A DNA stretch of 64,000 nt from Bog-159 sp963709155 (lineage in GTDB: Bacteria; Acidobacteriota; Terriglobia; Bryobacterales; Bryobacteraceae), in assembly GCA_963709155.1 (NCBI GenBank), contig CAVPVD010000003.1, forward strand, positions 372,001-436,000, in the 5' to 3' direction. The notes under the pieces are model-generated. The model saw only the letters and a program-made list of their open reading frames with translations. It made no database searches and was not told where the DNA came from. Of the stretch, positions 1-7,279 are shown one piece after another (the stretch's first letter is position 1; every line of letters starts with the position of its first letter). The translations under genes were made by a program, and so were the position numbers.

Positions 1-68
1 TTTGTTCTATAAGAAGCGGTTCCACTGAGCGGAACGGAACGTGCTCGCGTAAAGGCGGGGATAAAGCC

Positions 69-1052
69 GTGCGCCCCGACCGAACCCACATCCTCGAGCC
101 AGGCGGGACCGAAGTAGCGACGAGCGCGGGGGGTGCGCGCCGGTACCGGAAACCGATCGGATCTTTACGCTGGTCCGACGTGAAGGTCCTGCTCGGGGAA
201 AGCGTCAGCGCCTGGAGCCGGCACAATGCCCCCAGGCTGGGCGCCGCGCTGGCTTTCTATACGCTCTTCTCGCTGACGCCGCTTTTGCTGGTGATGGTTA
301 GCATTGGCGGGCTGGTGTTCGGGCAGAGGGCCGCCGAAAGCCAGATTGTGTGGCAAGTGACGAACCTGGTCGGGATCACGGGCGCCGCCGCGATCGAGGC
401 GATTTTACAAGGCACGCGCAATACGACGCACGGGATTCTGGCTTCGATCGTAGGATTTGGGACCCTGGTGCTGGGCGCGTCGGCGGTGTTCATTGAATTG
501 CGCGACGCACTCAACACGATCTGGGAAGTCAGTCTGCCCCAGGTAACCGGGTTCAAAAGCATTGTCAACATTATCAGGGAGCGGTTATTCTCATTCGGGC
601 TGGTGCTGGCGATCGGCTTTCTGTTGCTGGTCTCGCTGGCCGTGAGCGCCTCGCTGGCGGCGCTGGGAAGATATGCCGCGAATCTCGTGCCCCTGCCGGA
701 AAGCGTTCTCCAAGTGGCTAACAGCCTCGTTTCATTCGCCGTGATTACGGGGCTGTTTGCCGCAATTTACAAGGTGATCCCGGAGGTGCGGATCGAGTGG
801 CGCGACGTCTTTCTGGGCGCGGCCGCCACATCGGTTTTCTTTACGCTGGGCAAATTGGCGATCGGCATCTATCTGGGTAAAGCCGGCTTCGCTTCAACCT
901 ACGGGGCGGCCGCTTCGGTGGTGGTATTCATTTTCTGGGTCTACTATTCGAGCCAGATCTTCTTCCTGGGCGCGGAGTTTACCAAGGCCTTTGCGAATCG
1001 TTACGGATCGAGACCCACGCACCATCCGGAGGGGTTGGTCGTGCCGAAGTAG
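69..1052 (+). CDS. YihY/BrkB-family inner-membrane protein
   Basis: A 327-residue integral membrane protein of the YihY (formerly called RNase BN or BrkB) family; the function of the family is not settled. The family signature of a conserved Ala-Ala-Leu-Ala-Phe-Tyr stretch followed by a first membrane helix lies at residues 58-85. About six hydrophobic segments follow, ending near residue 305 with a short polar tail. The start is GTG, about 10 bases after a GGCGGGG ribosome-binding site. A later GTG at 180 would remove the poorly conserved first 37 residues and is an alternative. It is a single gene, followed at once by a double-hairpin repeat. Confidence 0.85.
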   Translation: MRPDRTHILEPGGTEVATSAGGARRYRKPIGSLRWSDVKVLLGESVSAWSRHNAPRLGAALAFYTLFSLTPLLLVMVSIGGLVFGQRAAESQIVWQVTNLVGITGAAAIEAILQGTRNTTHGILASIVGFGTLVLGASAVFIELRDALNTIWEVSLPQVTGFKSIVNIIRERLFSFGLVLAIGFLLLVSLAVSASLAALGRYAANLVPLPESVLQVANSLVSFAVITGLFAAIYKVIPEVRIEWRDVFLGAAATSVFFTLGKLAIGIYLGKAGFASTYGAAASVVVFIFWVYYSSQIFFLGAEFTKAFANRYGSRPTHHPEGLVVPK

Positions 1053-1077
1053 ATTACACATCAAAATTACCTCAGAA

Positions 1078-1120
1078 GCGGGACTTAAAAGTCCCGCCGG
1101 CACGCTGAAGCGTGCGCCAC
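1078..1120 (+). repeat. Double-hairpin repeat, type A, copy 1
   Basis: Two adjacent hairpins. The first has 9-bp arms (GCGGGACTT/AAGTCCCGC) around a 2-nt AA loop. The second has 7-bp arms (GCACGCT/AGCGTGC) around GA. The same 43-bp unit occurs at 26455-26497 and 49207-49249 (inverted) and 40778-40820 (direct), with half a copy at 35853-35875. Here it lies just past the YihY stop codon. Confidence 0.95.
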
Positions 1121-1156
1121 GGGGCAATCGCACCTTATAATATGAAATAAGCCGAT

Positions 1157-2653
1157 ATGACTCCGTTACAGAACCTGGCGCCGCTGCGCTGGCCGAGCGG
1201 TCCCCTCGAGATCGCCAAGCGCGAGAAGACCGAGGGCTTCGATGCGGCGATCCGGCAGACGCTGGAGCTCTGGCACGAGCCGGAGGCCCTCGAAGTTCTT
1301 AAGGATACGCCCATCGACTGCATTGTGATCGGTTGGGCGGCCGGTTTGCCCGAGGATGCCGCGCAGCAGGGCAGCGCCAGCCGCCTGCTGGAGGCGGCGC
1401 GGCGGCGGAACCTGGCGGTGGTGGGCTGGGTGGAGGGCGCGGCGGACCCGCGCGCCGCTATGGCGGCGGCCAAGACAGCCGGGCTGGCGGCAGTGGCGAT
1501 GGCGAACTTTACAGGCAGCGCGGATCTTCCCGTGATCGCCTGGGCCGACCGTGCCGGCGTTCCCTGGGATTCCGAAGCCGCCGCCGTGGCGATTACCGGA
1601 AATGTGTGGCCGGGAGTGAGCATGGCGAACGACGGCGCCGACGCCACCTCCGGCCCGACCAGCGTGCCTTGGCTCGATTCCAACAGTTGGTACATCCAGA
1701 TGGCGAGCGCGCGCCTGAAGCCGCCGCTTTGGGTGATGTTCGATCCTCCCGGCAAGGGCGCGGTGGTGCCTGGGCACAGCTATGTCAAAGCCATCTGCGA
1801 CTCGGCGGCCGGCGGCGGGCGGTGGGTGATCTCGCTCGACGACCATCTACGGGCCGGACTGGCGGCCCGGAACCCGGCTGCCGAACAATCCTGGAAACAG
1901 ATCGCCGCCGCGGCGCGTTTTTTCAAAGAGCACGCGGAGTGGAAATCCTACCGTTCGTTGGGGCTGGTGGGAGTGATCTCGGATTACACCGGCGGCAATT
2001 TCGAGCTGAGCGGCGAGATCCTGAACCTGATGTCGCGTCGCGACCTGTTGTTCCGGGCGATCTGGAAATCGCAGGTGACCGCGGAGGCTTTGACCGGCCT
2101 GAAGGTGCTGGTATACGCGGATGCCGCGCCGCTCGTAGGGGAATCGCGGCGCACGATCGCGGATTTCGTAGAGCAGGGTGGTTTATTAGTCACGGGTCCG
2201 GAGTGGCCTGCCGACGGGCAGCCCGCGCCACCGGATTTTCCGACCGAGCTCGACGTGCGCGCGCTGGGGAACGGCCGGCTGGCATTGGCGCGTAAGGGGA
2301 TTACAGACCCATACCAGGTGGCCATTGACACTCAACTCCTGCTCAGCCATCGCAACGACCTGGTGAAGATTTACAACAGCGGCAGTTCGGGTTGTACTCG
2401 TTTCACGGCTGCGAAGGACGGGCGGACGGCGCTGCTGCAATGTCTCTCGTACGCGGACCGCGGCGGGCTGCCTACGATCTGGGTCCGCCGCAGGTATCGG
2501 AGCACGCGGCTATGGACCATCGAGGCGCGGGCGGCGGCGCTGCAGCCGGAAACCTCCGAGGAGTACGCCGGCGTGGAATACCATCTGCCCGCCAACTCGC
2601 CGCCGTATTTGGCGTTGGAGTTCCAGGTCGAGCAGGGTGCGGAAAAAGGCTAA
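1157..2653 (+). CDS. Hypothetical protein, possible TIM-barrel/glutamine-amidotransferase-like fold
   Basis: A 498-residue protein without a signal peptide; I do not recognise the family. Alternating hydrophobic strands and helices in residues 1-270 look like a barrel. Residues 270-350 (ISDYTGG, LVYADAAPL, GGLLVTG) resemble the Rossmann-like domain that follows the barrel in some glycosidase families. This is a fold impression, not an assignment. The last residues (about EQGAEKG) are encoded by the left terminal inverted repeat of the 2633-2777 element, so the C-terminus may have been replaced. It is followed by a DUF362 gene in the same direction, about 165 bases away. Confidence 0.7.
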   Translation: MTPLQNLAPLRWPSGPLEIAKREKTEGFDAAIRQTLELWHEPEALEVLKDTPIDCIVIGWAAGLPEDAAQQGSASRLLEAARRRNLAVVGWVEGAADPRAAMAAAKTAGLAAVAMANFTGSADLPVIAWADRAGVPWDSEAAAVAITGNVWPGVSMANDGADATSGPTSVPWLDSNSWYIQMASARLKPPLWVMFDPPGKGAVVPGHSYVKAICDSAAGGGRWVISLDDHLRAGLAARNPAAEQSWKQIAAAARFFKEHAEWKSYRSLGLVGVISDYTGGNFELSGEILNLMSRRDLLFRAIWKSQVTAEALTGLKVLVYADAAPLVGESRRTIADFVEQGGLLVTGPEWPADGQPAPPDFPTELDVRALGNGRLALARKGITDPYQVAIDTQLLLSHRNDLVKIYNSGSSGCTRFTAAKDGRTALLQCLSYADRGGLPTIWVRRRYRSTRLWTIEARAAALQPETSEEYAGVEYHLPANSPPYLALEFQVEQGAEKG

Positions 2654-2777
2654 AGACCGCTTGCTGACGCGCGCGGCTCAGAAGTGCAGCGGCTGACGCG
2701 CGCGGCTCAGAAGTGCAGCGGCTTACCGAGCCGCGACCGTAAGGGAGCGGTCCCGACAGGCCTTTTTCCGCAGCCTG
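2633..2777. repeat. 145-bp element with 18-bp terminal inverted repeats
   Basis: The left end (2633-2650) and right end (2760-2777) are inverted copies matching at 17 of 18 bases, including a perfect 12-bp core GCGGAAAAAGGC. Inside is a perfect 29-bp tandem duplication (2663-2691 and 2692-2720), then a short hairpin around GACCG/CGGTC. It has no coding capacity, so it looks like a miniature inverted-repeat element. It overlaps the stop codon of the preceding gene. Confidence 0.75.
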
Positions 2778-2818
2778 CCAGAGTTATTGCGTCTCCGTAG
2801 CATGGAAAGGGGAATGAC

Positions 2819-4009
2819 ATGAACGTAAATCGCAGAGAGTTCATGGCGGGATTGGGCGCCGCCGGACTGAGCCTGGTCCAACCGCCGCGGATGCGCGCCT
2901 CGGCTCCCACAGCGCCCGTGGCGATCGCGCGATGCAAAACTTATGGGCCGGAGTTTCTGGCGGCCACCGGGAAAATGTTCGACCAGTTGGGCGGCATGGG
3001 CCGCCTGGTGAAGGGCAAGACGGTCACCATCAAGATCAACCTGACCGGCGGCGAAACAACCCGTCTGGACCATCTTCCCCAGGGACGCACGTTCTGGACC
3101 CATCCGCGGACGGTTGGAGCCGTCATCCATTTGCTGGACAGGGCCGGGGCCCGGCGTATTCGCGTGGTCGAGGGCGCTTGGGCATGGCCGGCATCCCTTG
3201 AAGAGTTCATGTTGAAAGCGGGTTGGGATCCGGACCTGGTATTAGGCGCGGCGCCGCGCGTGGAACTGATCAATACCAACATGCCCTACAAAGGGAAGAA
3301 GCCGTATACGCGCTTTCAGGTTCCCCGCGGTGGCCACTTGTTTCCGGCATTCGATCTGAGCACGGCCTACGCCGAATCCGACGTATTGGTTTCAATGGCC
3401 AAAATCAAGGAGCACGCCACCGCGGGAGTGACGCTTTCCATCAAGAACCTGTTCGGCATCTCGCCCACCACCATCTATGGCGACAAAGTGCCGCTCGATG
3501 AGCCCGCCCCGATCCCCTACGCCGGGCGCGGGGAAATCGGCCATGCAGGCAGCCGCCAGCCGCCGAAGAGTTCGCCGCCGGAGAAGGATCCCACCAGCCC
3601 GCGCGACGGTGGCTATCGCATTCCCAGGTTCATCGCCGACTTGGCGGCGGCCGCGCCGGTGAGCCTGGCGATCCTCGAAGGGATCGAGACCATTGCCGGG
3701 GCCGAGCTTCCCGACGGCGAGAATACGCGAGCCGTCAGTCCGGGAGTGCTGGTGGCCGGTACCAACGCGGTGACGACAGACGCAGTGGGGATGGCGGTGA
3801 TGGGCTTCGACCCCCGCGCCGACCGCGGCCATGCTCCTTTCGAGACTTGCGACAATACATTGCGGCTGGCGGAAGAATTGGGCGTCGGGACTCGCGATCT
3901 CCGGCAGATCGAAGTGGTTGGCACGCCGATCAAGGACGCGGTGTTCAACTTCCGCGAGCATGACGGACCGCGCCAGGTCCGGCCCCGTCGCCGGCGGCGC
4001 AACGCATAA
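2819..4009 (+). CDS. DUF362 domain protein with Tat signal
   Basis: A 396-residue protein whose N-terminus (NRREFMAG followed by a short hydrophobic run) is a twin-arginine export signal, so it should be exported folded. The rest matches DUF362. It has conserved strands around residues 60-75 (TVTIKINLTGG), the diagnostic block near residue 200 (VLVSMAKIKEHATAG, then SIKNLFGI) and a C-terminal Rossmann-like region. DUF362 proteins are often iron-sulfur-associated, but this copy has very few cysteines and no ferredoxin domain. The biochemical role is unknown. The ATG start follows AAAGGGG at good spacing. Confidence 0.8.
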   Translation: MNVNRREFMAGLGAAGLSLVQPPRMRASAPTAPVAIARCKTYGPEFLAATGKMFDQLGGMGRLVKGKTVTIKINLTGGETTRLDHLPQGRTFWTHPRTVGAVIHLLDRAGARRIRVVEGAWAWPASLEEFMLKAGWDPDLVLGAAPRVELINTNMPYKGKKPYTRFQVPRGGHLFPAFDLSTAYAESDVLVSMAKIKEHATAGVTLSIKNLFGISPTTIYGDKVPLDEPAPIPYAGRGEIGHAGSRQPPKSSPPEKDPTSPRDGGYRIPRFIADLAAAAPVSLAILEGIETIAGAELPDGENTRAVSPGVLVAGTNAVTTDAVGMAVMGFDPRADRGHAPFETCDNTLRLAEELGVGTRDLRQIEVVGTPIKDAVFNFREHDGPRQVRPRRRRRNA

Positions 4010-4015
4010 AGCTCC

Positions 4016-5398
4016 TTATGGGGCCGGCCGGGGGCCCTCAATGAGGCGATGGGCGATAATTCTGGCGCCCCCGCTGGTGCCCGCGGTGGCTTTAGCCTCC
4101 AAAAGAATCTCGATATAGGATGCGGGCGGCTGCCCGGGGCGGGAGTTGAGCAATCGGGCGAGGGTGGCGCCGAAATCCGGCTTGGTGATCAATTCGCCGG
4201 CAGCCTCCGTGGCCGGCATATCGATCCCATAGAGCATCAAAACGTAGCCCGTGCCCGCCAGGTTGGGCAGCAGGGCGATGCCGGCATAAGTATCGTGATT
4301 CGCGCCGCTTCCGTCCGAAACTCCGTAAACGGCGCGCTCCCCGGGTTGCGGCGATTTGTTCCGGAGATTGTAGCGGTGTGTGGCGTGGTCCTCTTCGAGA
4401 CTGAAATTCAACTGGGATTCGAACAATTGCTCCCAGGGAATTCCGCGGCGGCTGCCAATCAGCACGAAGTTTCCCGCCTTGAACTCGCGCACGCTGATAT
4501 AGCGGGAATAGCGGACGCTGGTCTGGCCGCCGTAATGGCGGCTTAACTCCATGAACCGGGCGGCCAGAATGGTGTCGCCCAAGCTGGTGTATTGCCGGGT
4601 GGAGATCAAGCGCAGGGCCGTCTGAAGGGCGCGATCCGGAACGCTGCCGATCAGTTTCTCCGGATACCCGCCGCCCAGATAGTCGCCGAGCGAGATGTCG
4701 GAATCGAGGATATCCTGGATCATCACCAGGTTCGTGTCGGCCACCACGACGCTGGTTTCGCGATGGGGCACGAAGATTTTAGACCAGAGCGGATCTTCAT
4801 GAGTTGCCTGGATTTCGTCCGCGGCGGGCACCGGCCGCGGCGCACCGCGGCGCTGCCACCAGACCAAAGTCGCCAGCGTGACGCCAAGTAATAGAAGGAG
4901 GAAGAGCGCGGCGGCGCGCCATTGGCGGCCGGGCACTGGAGGGGCGGCGCTGGTCCCCCGCACCGGTAAGGCGGCAGCCTGCCCTCCGGAAATCGGGGAT
5001 GCGCCGGGCGGGGGGCGTTCGGCACGTACCTCGAAGTGGGGCAGGTAGCCGCCCTTGGGAATGGTGACGATGAGCGGCTCTTCTAAGCCTTCGGTATTGA
5101 AGTAATCTTCCAGCTTCCTGCGCAGATGCCGGATTTGCACCCGGACGATATTATCTTCATTCGGATTGAAATCCTGGCGGCGGCCCAGAACGGTGGATCC
5201 GATTTCCTGTTCGCTGATGGATGTAGCATGATCGGCGAGGACGCGGCGGGATATGTAAATCAGGATTTCGCGAAGCTGTGGCGCTTTGATGAGATGGCGG
5301 CTGGAGGCTACTCTTTGGACTAAGGCCCAACGCGAATCTTTGTCAAGGGGGTCGAGGGAAGCGATGGGCTCGGGGTGCCGATTCAATGGTTCACTCAC
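4016..5398 (-). CDS. Membrane-anchored winged-helix regulator
   Basis: 460 residues. Residues 20-125 form an OmpR/CadC-like winged-helix domain (recognition region around DNIVRVQIRHLRRKLEDYF, wing near IPKGGYLP). A proline-rich linker follows, then one membrane helix at about 161-181, then an extracytoplasmic domain of about 275 residues without recognised motifs. This one-pass layout is typical of acidobacterial regulators that sense outside and bind DNA inside. The GTG start is preceded by GAGGGGAGA. It is convergent with the DUF362 gene (6 bases apart) and divergent from lacI. A perfect palindrome at 5520-5533 in the divergent region could be its operator (inference). Confidence 0.8.
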   Translation of the reverse strand: MSEPLNRHPEPIASLDPLDKDSRWALVQRVASSRHLIKAPQLREILIYISRRVLADHATSISEQEIGSTVLGRRQDFNPNEDNIVRVQIRHLRRKLEDYFNTEGLEEPLIVTIPKGGYLPHFEVRAERPPPGASPISGGQAAALPVRGTSAAPPVPGRQWRAAALFLLLLLGVTLATLVWWQRRGAPRPVPAADEIQATHEDPLWSKIFVPHRETSVVVADTNLVMIQDILDSDISLGDYLGGGYPEKLIGSVPDRALQTALRLISTRQYTSLGDTILAARFMELSRHYGGQTSVRYSRYISVREFKAGNFVLIGSRRGIPWEQLFESQLNFSLEEDHATHRYNLRNKSPQPGERAVYGVSDGSGANHDTYAGIALLPNLAGTGYVLMLYGIDMPATEAAGELITKPDFGATLARLLNSRPGQPPASYIEILLEAKATAGTSGGARIIAHRLIEGPRPAP

Positions 5399-5519
5399 CG
5401 CGACTCTCCCCTCATTCAGGCCCGATTCTCCCGAAGAATCACGGTACCACCCGGCATACGAGAAATCTACGGCAGGCGGGGGCGAAGGCTCTCAATTCAT
5501 TGATTCCATGGCGTCGTTC

Positions 5520-5533
5520 ACGTGAATTCACGT
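5520..5533. promoter_or_regulatory. Perfect palindrome, candidate operator
   Basis: ACGTGAATTCACGT is a perfect 14-bp inverted repeat lying 30 bases upstream of the candidate promoter -35 box and about 120 bases upstream of the divergent winged-helix gene. Which protein binds it is unknown; the adjacent winged-helix regulator is the nearest candidate. Confidence 0.4.
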
Positions 5534-5563
5534 AAATGTCGCGAGAAAACACAGAGGATTTCC

Positions 5564-5592
5564 TTGATTCGGCGGGCGTTGTCCAGTACAGT
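5564..5592 (+). promoter_or_regulatory. Candidate sigma-70 promoter upstream of lacI
   Basis: TTGATT (5564-5569) and TACAGT (5587-5592) are separated by 17 bases. A transcript from here would pass the short ORF at 5629 and cross the LacI operator before lacI, allowing roadblock autoregulation. Confidence 0.4.
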
Positions 5593-5628
5593 CTCATTTC
5601 AAGCCAAAAGCGGACGGGGGGAGGAACC

Positions 5629-5766
5629 ATGCCGCCTAGGAGTGAGGGGGCCGACGGATGGCGCAGGCTATGCGGTCGCAGCCCGGGTATCGGCCGGTCA
5701 AGCCACACACCAGGGAGTCCACAGGCAGGGCAGCCGGCCGGTTTCTTGGTTTCTATTAGAAATTGA
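5629..5766 (+). CDS. Possible short leader ORF (45 residues)
   Basis: The ATG sits four bases after a strong purine-rich GGGGGGAGGAA ribosome-binding site (5616-5625) and downstream of a plausible promoter. The predicted peptide is Gly/Ser/Pro/Arg-rich with no family resemblance. Its stop codon overlaps the start of the LacI operator. It may be an untranslated leader rather than a gene. Confidence 0.25.
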   Translation: MPPRSEGADGWRRLCGRSPGIGRSSHTPGSPQAGQPAGFLVSIRN

Positions 5767-5776
5767 ATCGTTTCAA
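5763..5776. promoter_or_regulatory. LacI-family operator upstream of lacI
   Basis: TTGAATCGTTTCAA is the exact reverse complement of the operator at 7014-7027 in front of the TonB receptor, and the match extends to 16 bp. The pseudo-palindrome with a central CG is typical of LacI-family operators. It lies 66 bases upstream of the lacI ATG, which suggests autoregulation. Confidence 0.8.
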
Positions 5777-5842
5777 ACACAATAAATAAGGCACGTCTGG
5801 TTTGCGCTCTGGTAGAATCTGTCCAGGAGGAGTGCGGCTGTC

Positions 5843-6886
5843 ATGGCCACTCTGAGACAGGTTGCGAAGCGGGCACGCGTCTCCGTGGGCACTGTTTCGC
5901 ATGTGATTAACGGCAAAGTGCCGGTGAGTCCGGAGCGGCGGCAGCGGGTCCAGGAAGCCATCGCGGCGCTCGACTACCAGCCGGACCACGTAGCGCGCAG
6001 CCTGAAGACCGGGCGCACCCGGACGGTCGGCATCGTCGTCCCGGATATTACCAACCCTTTCTTTCCCCAGATCATCCGCGGCGCCGAAAGCGTGTTCACG
6101 CGGCAGCACTATTCCGCCATCACGTTCGACACCGACGACAATCTGGAGCGCGAGCGTCAAGTGCTTTCTTTTCTGCGATCCCGGCGCGTCGATGGGGTCC
6201 TGCTGGTGATCGCCCCCAACCGTGGCGACAGTGCGCACATTCGCGGCGTCCTGGAAGCCGGCGTCCCGGTGGTCTGTCTGGATCGCATGCCGCAGGGTGT
6301 TGAGGCAATCGATTCGGTAACCGTTGACAGCGTAGCCGCGGCAAAGGAATGTGTCCGCCACTTGATTGCCATGGGTCACCGCGAAATTGCGATGTTCACC
6401 GGTACCCTCACGCTCTCCAATGCCCGCGATCGGGTGAAAGGGTATAAAGCCGCGCTGCGCGACGCGGGCCTTCCCCTTCTGCGGGAACTCATCAAGGAAG
6501 GCGATTTTCGGCAGGAAACGGGCTATCGCCTTTGCCTTGAAACGTTTGCAAGCAAGAATCGGCCCTCGGCTTTGTTTGTCTCAAATGCATTGATGGCGCT
6601 GGGCGCGCTCGAAGCTTTCGCGAAACTGGGGCTGCGCTGCCCTGATGAAGTGGCCCTGGCGTGCTTTGACGGTTTCCCAATCCCGGAAGTCTTTCGTCCG
6701 GGTATTACCGCGGTAGTCCAGCCGGCCTATGAGATCGGCCGGCTCGGAGCGGAGCAGTTATTGCAACGCATTAGCGACGGAATGCACACTCCCCCGGTGC
6801 ATTTGCAACTGGCGACCGAACTCAGGGTGCGCGAGTCTTCCTTACGGCCATTTACCCATTCTTCGGCGGTGCCGGCGTATAAATAG
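5843..6886 (+). CDS. LacI-family transcriptional repressor
   Basis: 347 residues. Residues 1-50 are the LacI helix-turn-helix plus hinge helix (TLRQVAKRARVSVGTVSHVIN, then RVQEAIAALDYQPDHVARSLK). Residues 58-335 are the periplasmic-binding-protein-like sensor with the usual TVGIVVPDITNPFF opening and the VCLDR and RDRVKGY blocks. AGGAGGAG stands 10 bases before the ATG. Identical inverted operators before this gene and before the TonB receptor indicate that it controls itself and the uptake/catabolic genes downstream. The effector is unknown; by neighbourhood, a sugar or sugar acid is likely. Confidence 0.95.
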   Translation: MATLRQVAKRARVSVGTVSHVINGKVPVSPERRQRVQEAIAALDYQPDHVARSLKTGRTRTVGIVVPDITNPFFPQIIRGAESVFTRQHYSAITFDTDDNLERERQVLSFLRSRRVDGVLLVIAPNRGDSAHIRGVLEAGVPVVCLDRMPQGVEAIDSVTVDSVAAAKECVRHLIAMGHREIAMFTGTLTLSNARDRVKGYKAALRDAGLPLLRELIKEGDFRQETGYRLCLETFASKNRPSALFVSNALMALGALEAFAKLGLRCPDEVALACFDGFPIPEVFRPGITAVVQPAYEIGRLGAEQLLQRISDGMHTPPVHLQLATELRVRESSLRPFTHSSAVPAYK

Positions 6887-6979
6887 CCGAATCCACCCAC
6901 TCGGGGAGGCGCGTCGGGTGTTCTCCTCGGAGATTTCACCGTTTAAGGTCTCAAAATAAGCAGATCTGAAACTTTACTG

Positions 6980-7008
6980 TTGACAGGTGACAAGGACTAA
7001 CATACAAT
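6980..7008 (+). promoter_or_regulatory. Sigma-70 promoter of the TonB receptor gene
   Basis: A consensus -35 TTGACA (6980-6985) and a -10 TACAAT (7003-7008) are separated by exactly 17 bases. The LacI operator begins 6 bases after the -10 box, over the expected transcription start. Confidence 0.85.
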
Positions 7009-7013
7009 CTCTT

Positions 7014-7027
7014 TTGAAACGATTCAA
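7014..7027. promoter_or_regulatory. LacI-family operator over the receptor transcription start
   Basis: TTGAAACGATTCAA, inverted relative to the identical site upstream of lacI. Its position directly downstream of the -10 box is where a repressor would block initiation. Confidence 0.85.
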
Positions 7028-7279
7028 TAACTGGAGGAGTATCGAGCGCGTACTGCGCCCGGTAGTATACCCCCCGGTATTGGGGCGGATCAAGCCGGCG
7101 GAAGGTTAGCCGGCCGGGGCGAGGCGCTCTAGAGGTCGAGGGATACGGCCTGTAGCGGAATTGGATAGGTGTCCCGGGGACGTAATTGGGCAGGTCCGCG
7201 GCGTTGTCCGCGGTCTTGAAAGGGGTTGAGAAGTTTCCCCCAGAGTAACGGTTCTGAGTCGAACCGGAAAGGGGTCAAT

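Larger units (their letters stand above)
5399..5842. other. Divergent regulatory region between winged-helix regulator and lacI
   Basis: 444 bases with no confidently assigned gene. It holds a perfect 14-bp palindrome (5520-5533), a likely promoter (5564-5592), a possible short ORF (5629-5766) and the LacI operator (5763-5776), all listed separately. Confidence 0.7.
6887..7279 (+). other. Promoter, operator and long structured leader of the TonB receptor gene
   Basis: 393 bases without a gene. The promoter/operator lies at 6980-7027. The predicted transcript start is near 7015, giving a leader of about 265 nt before the ATG at 7280. The leader contains repeated CCGCGG words (near 7197-7215) and GCCGGC/GCCGGCC words (near 7094-7113) able to form hairpins. 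No known riboswitch class is recognised. Confidence 0.6.
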
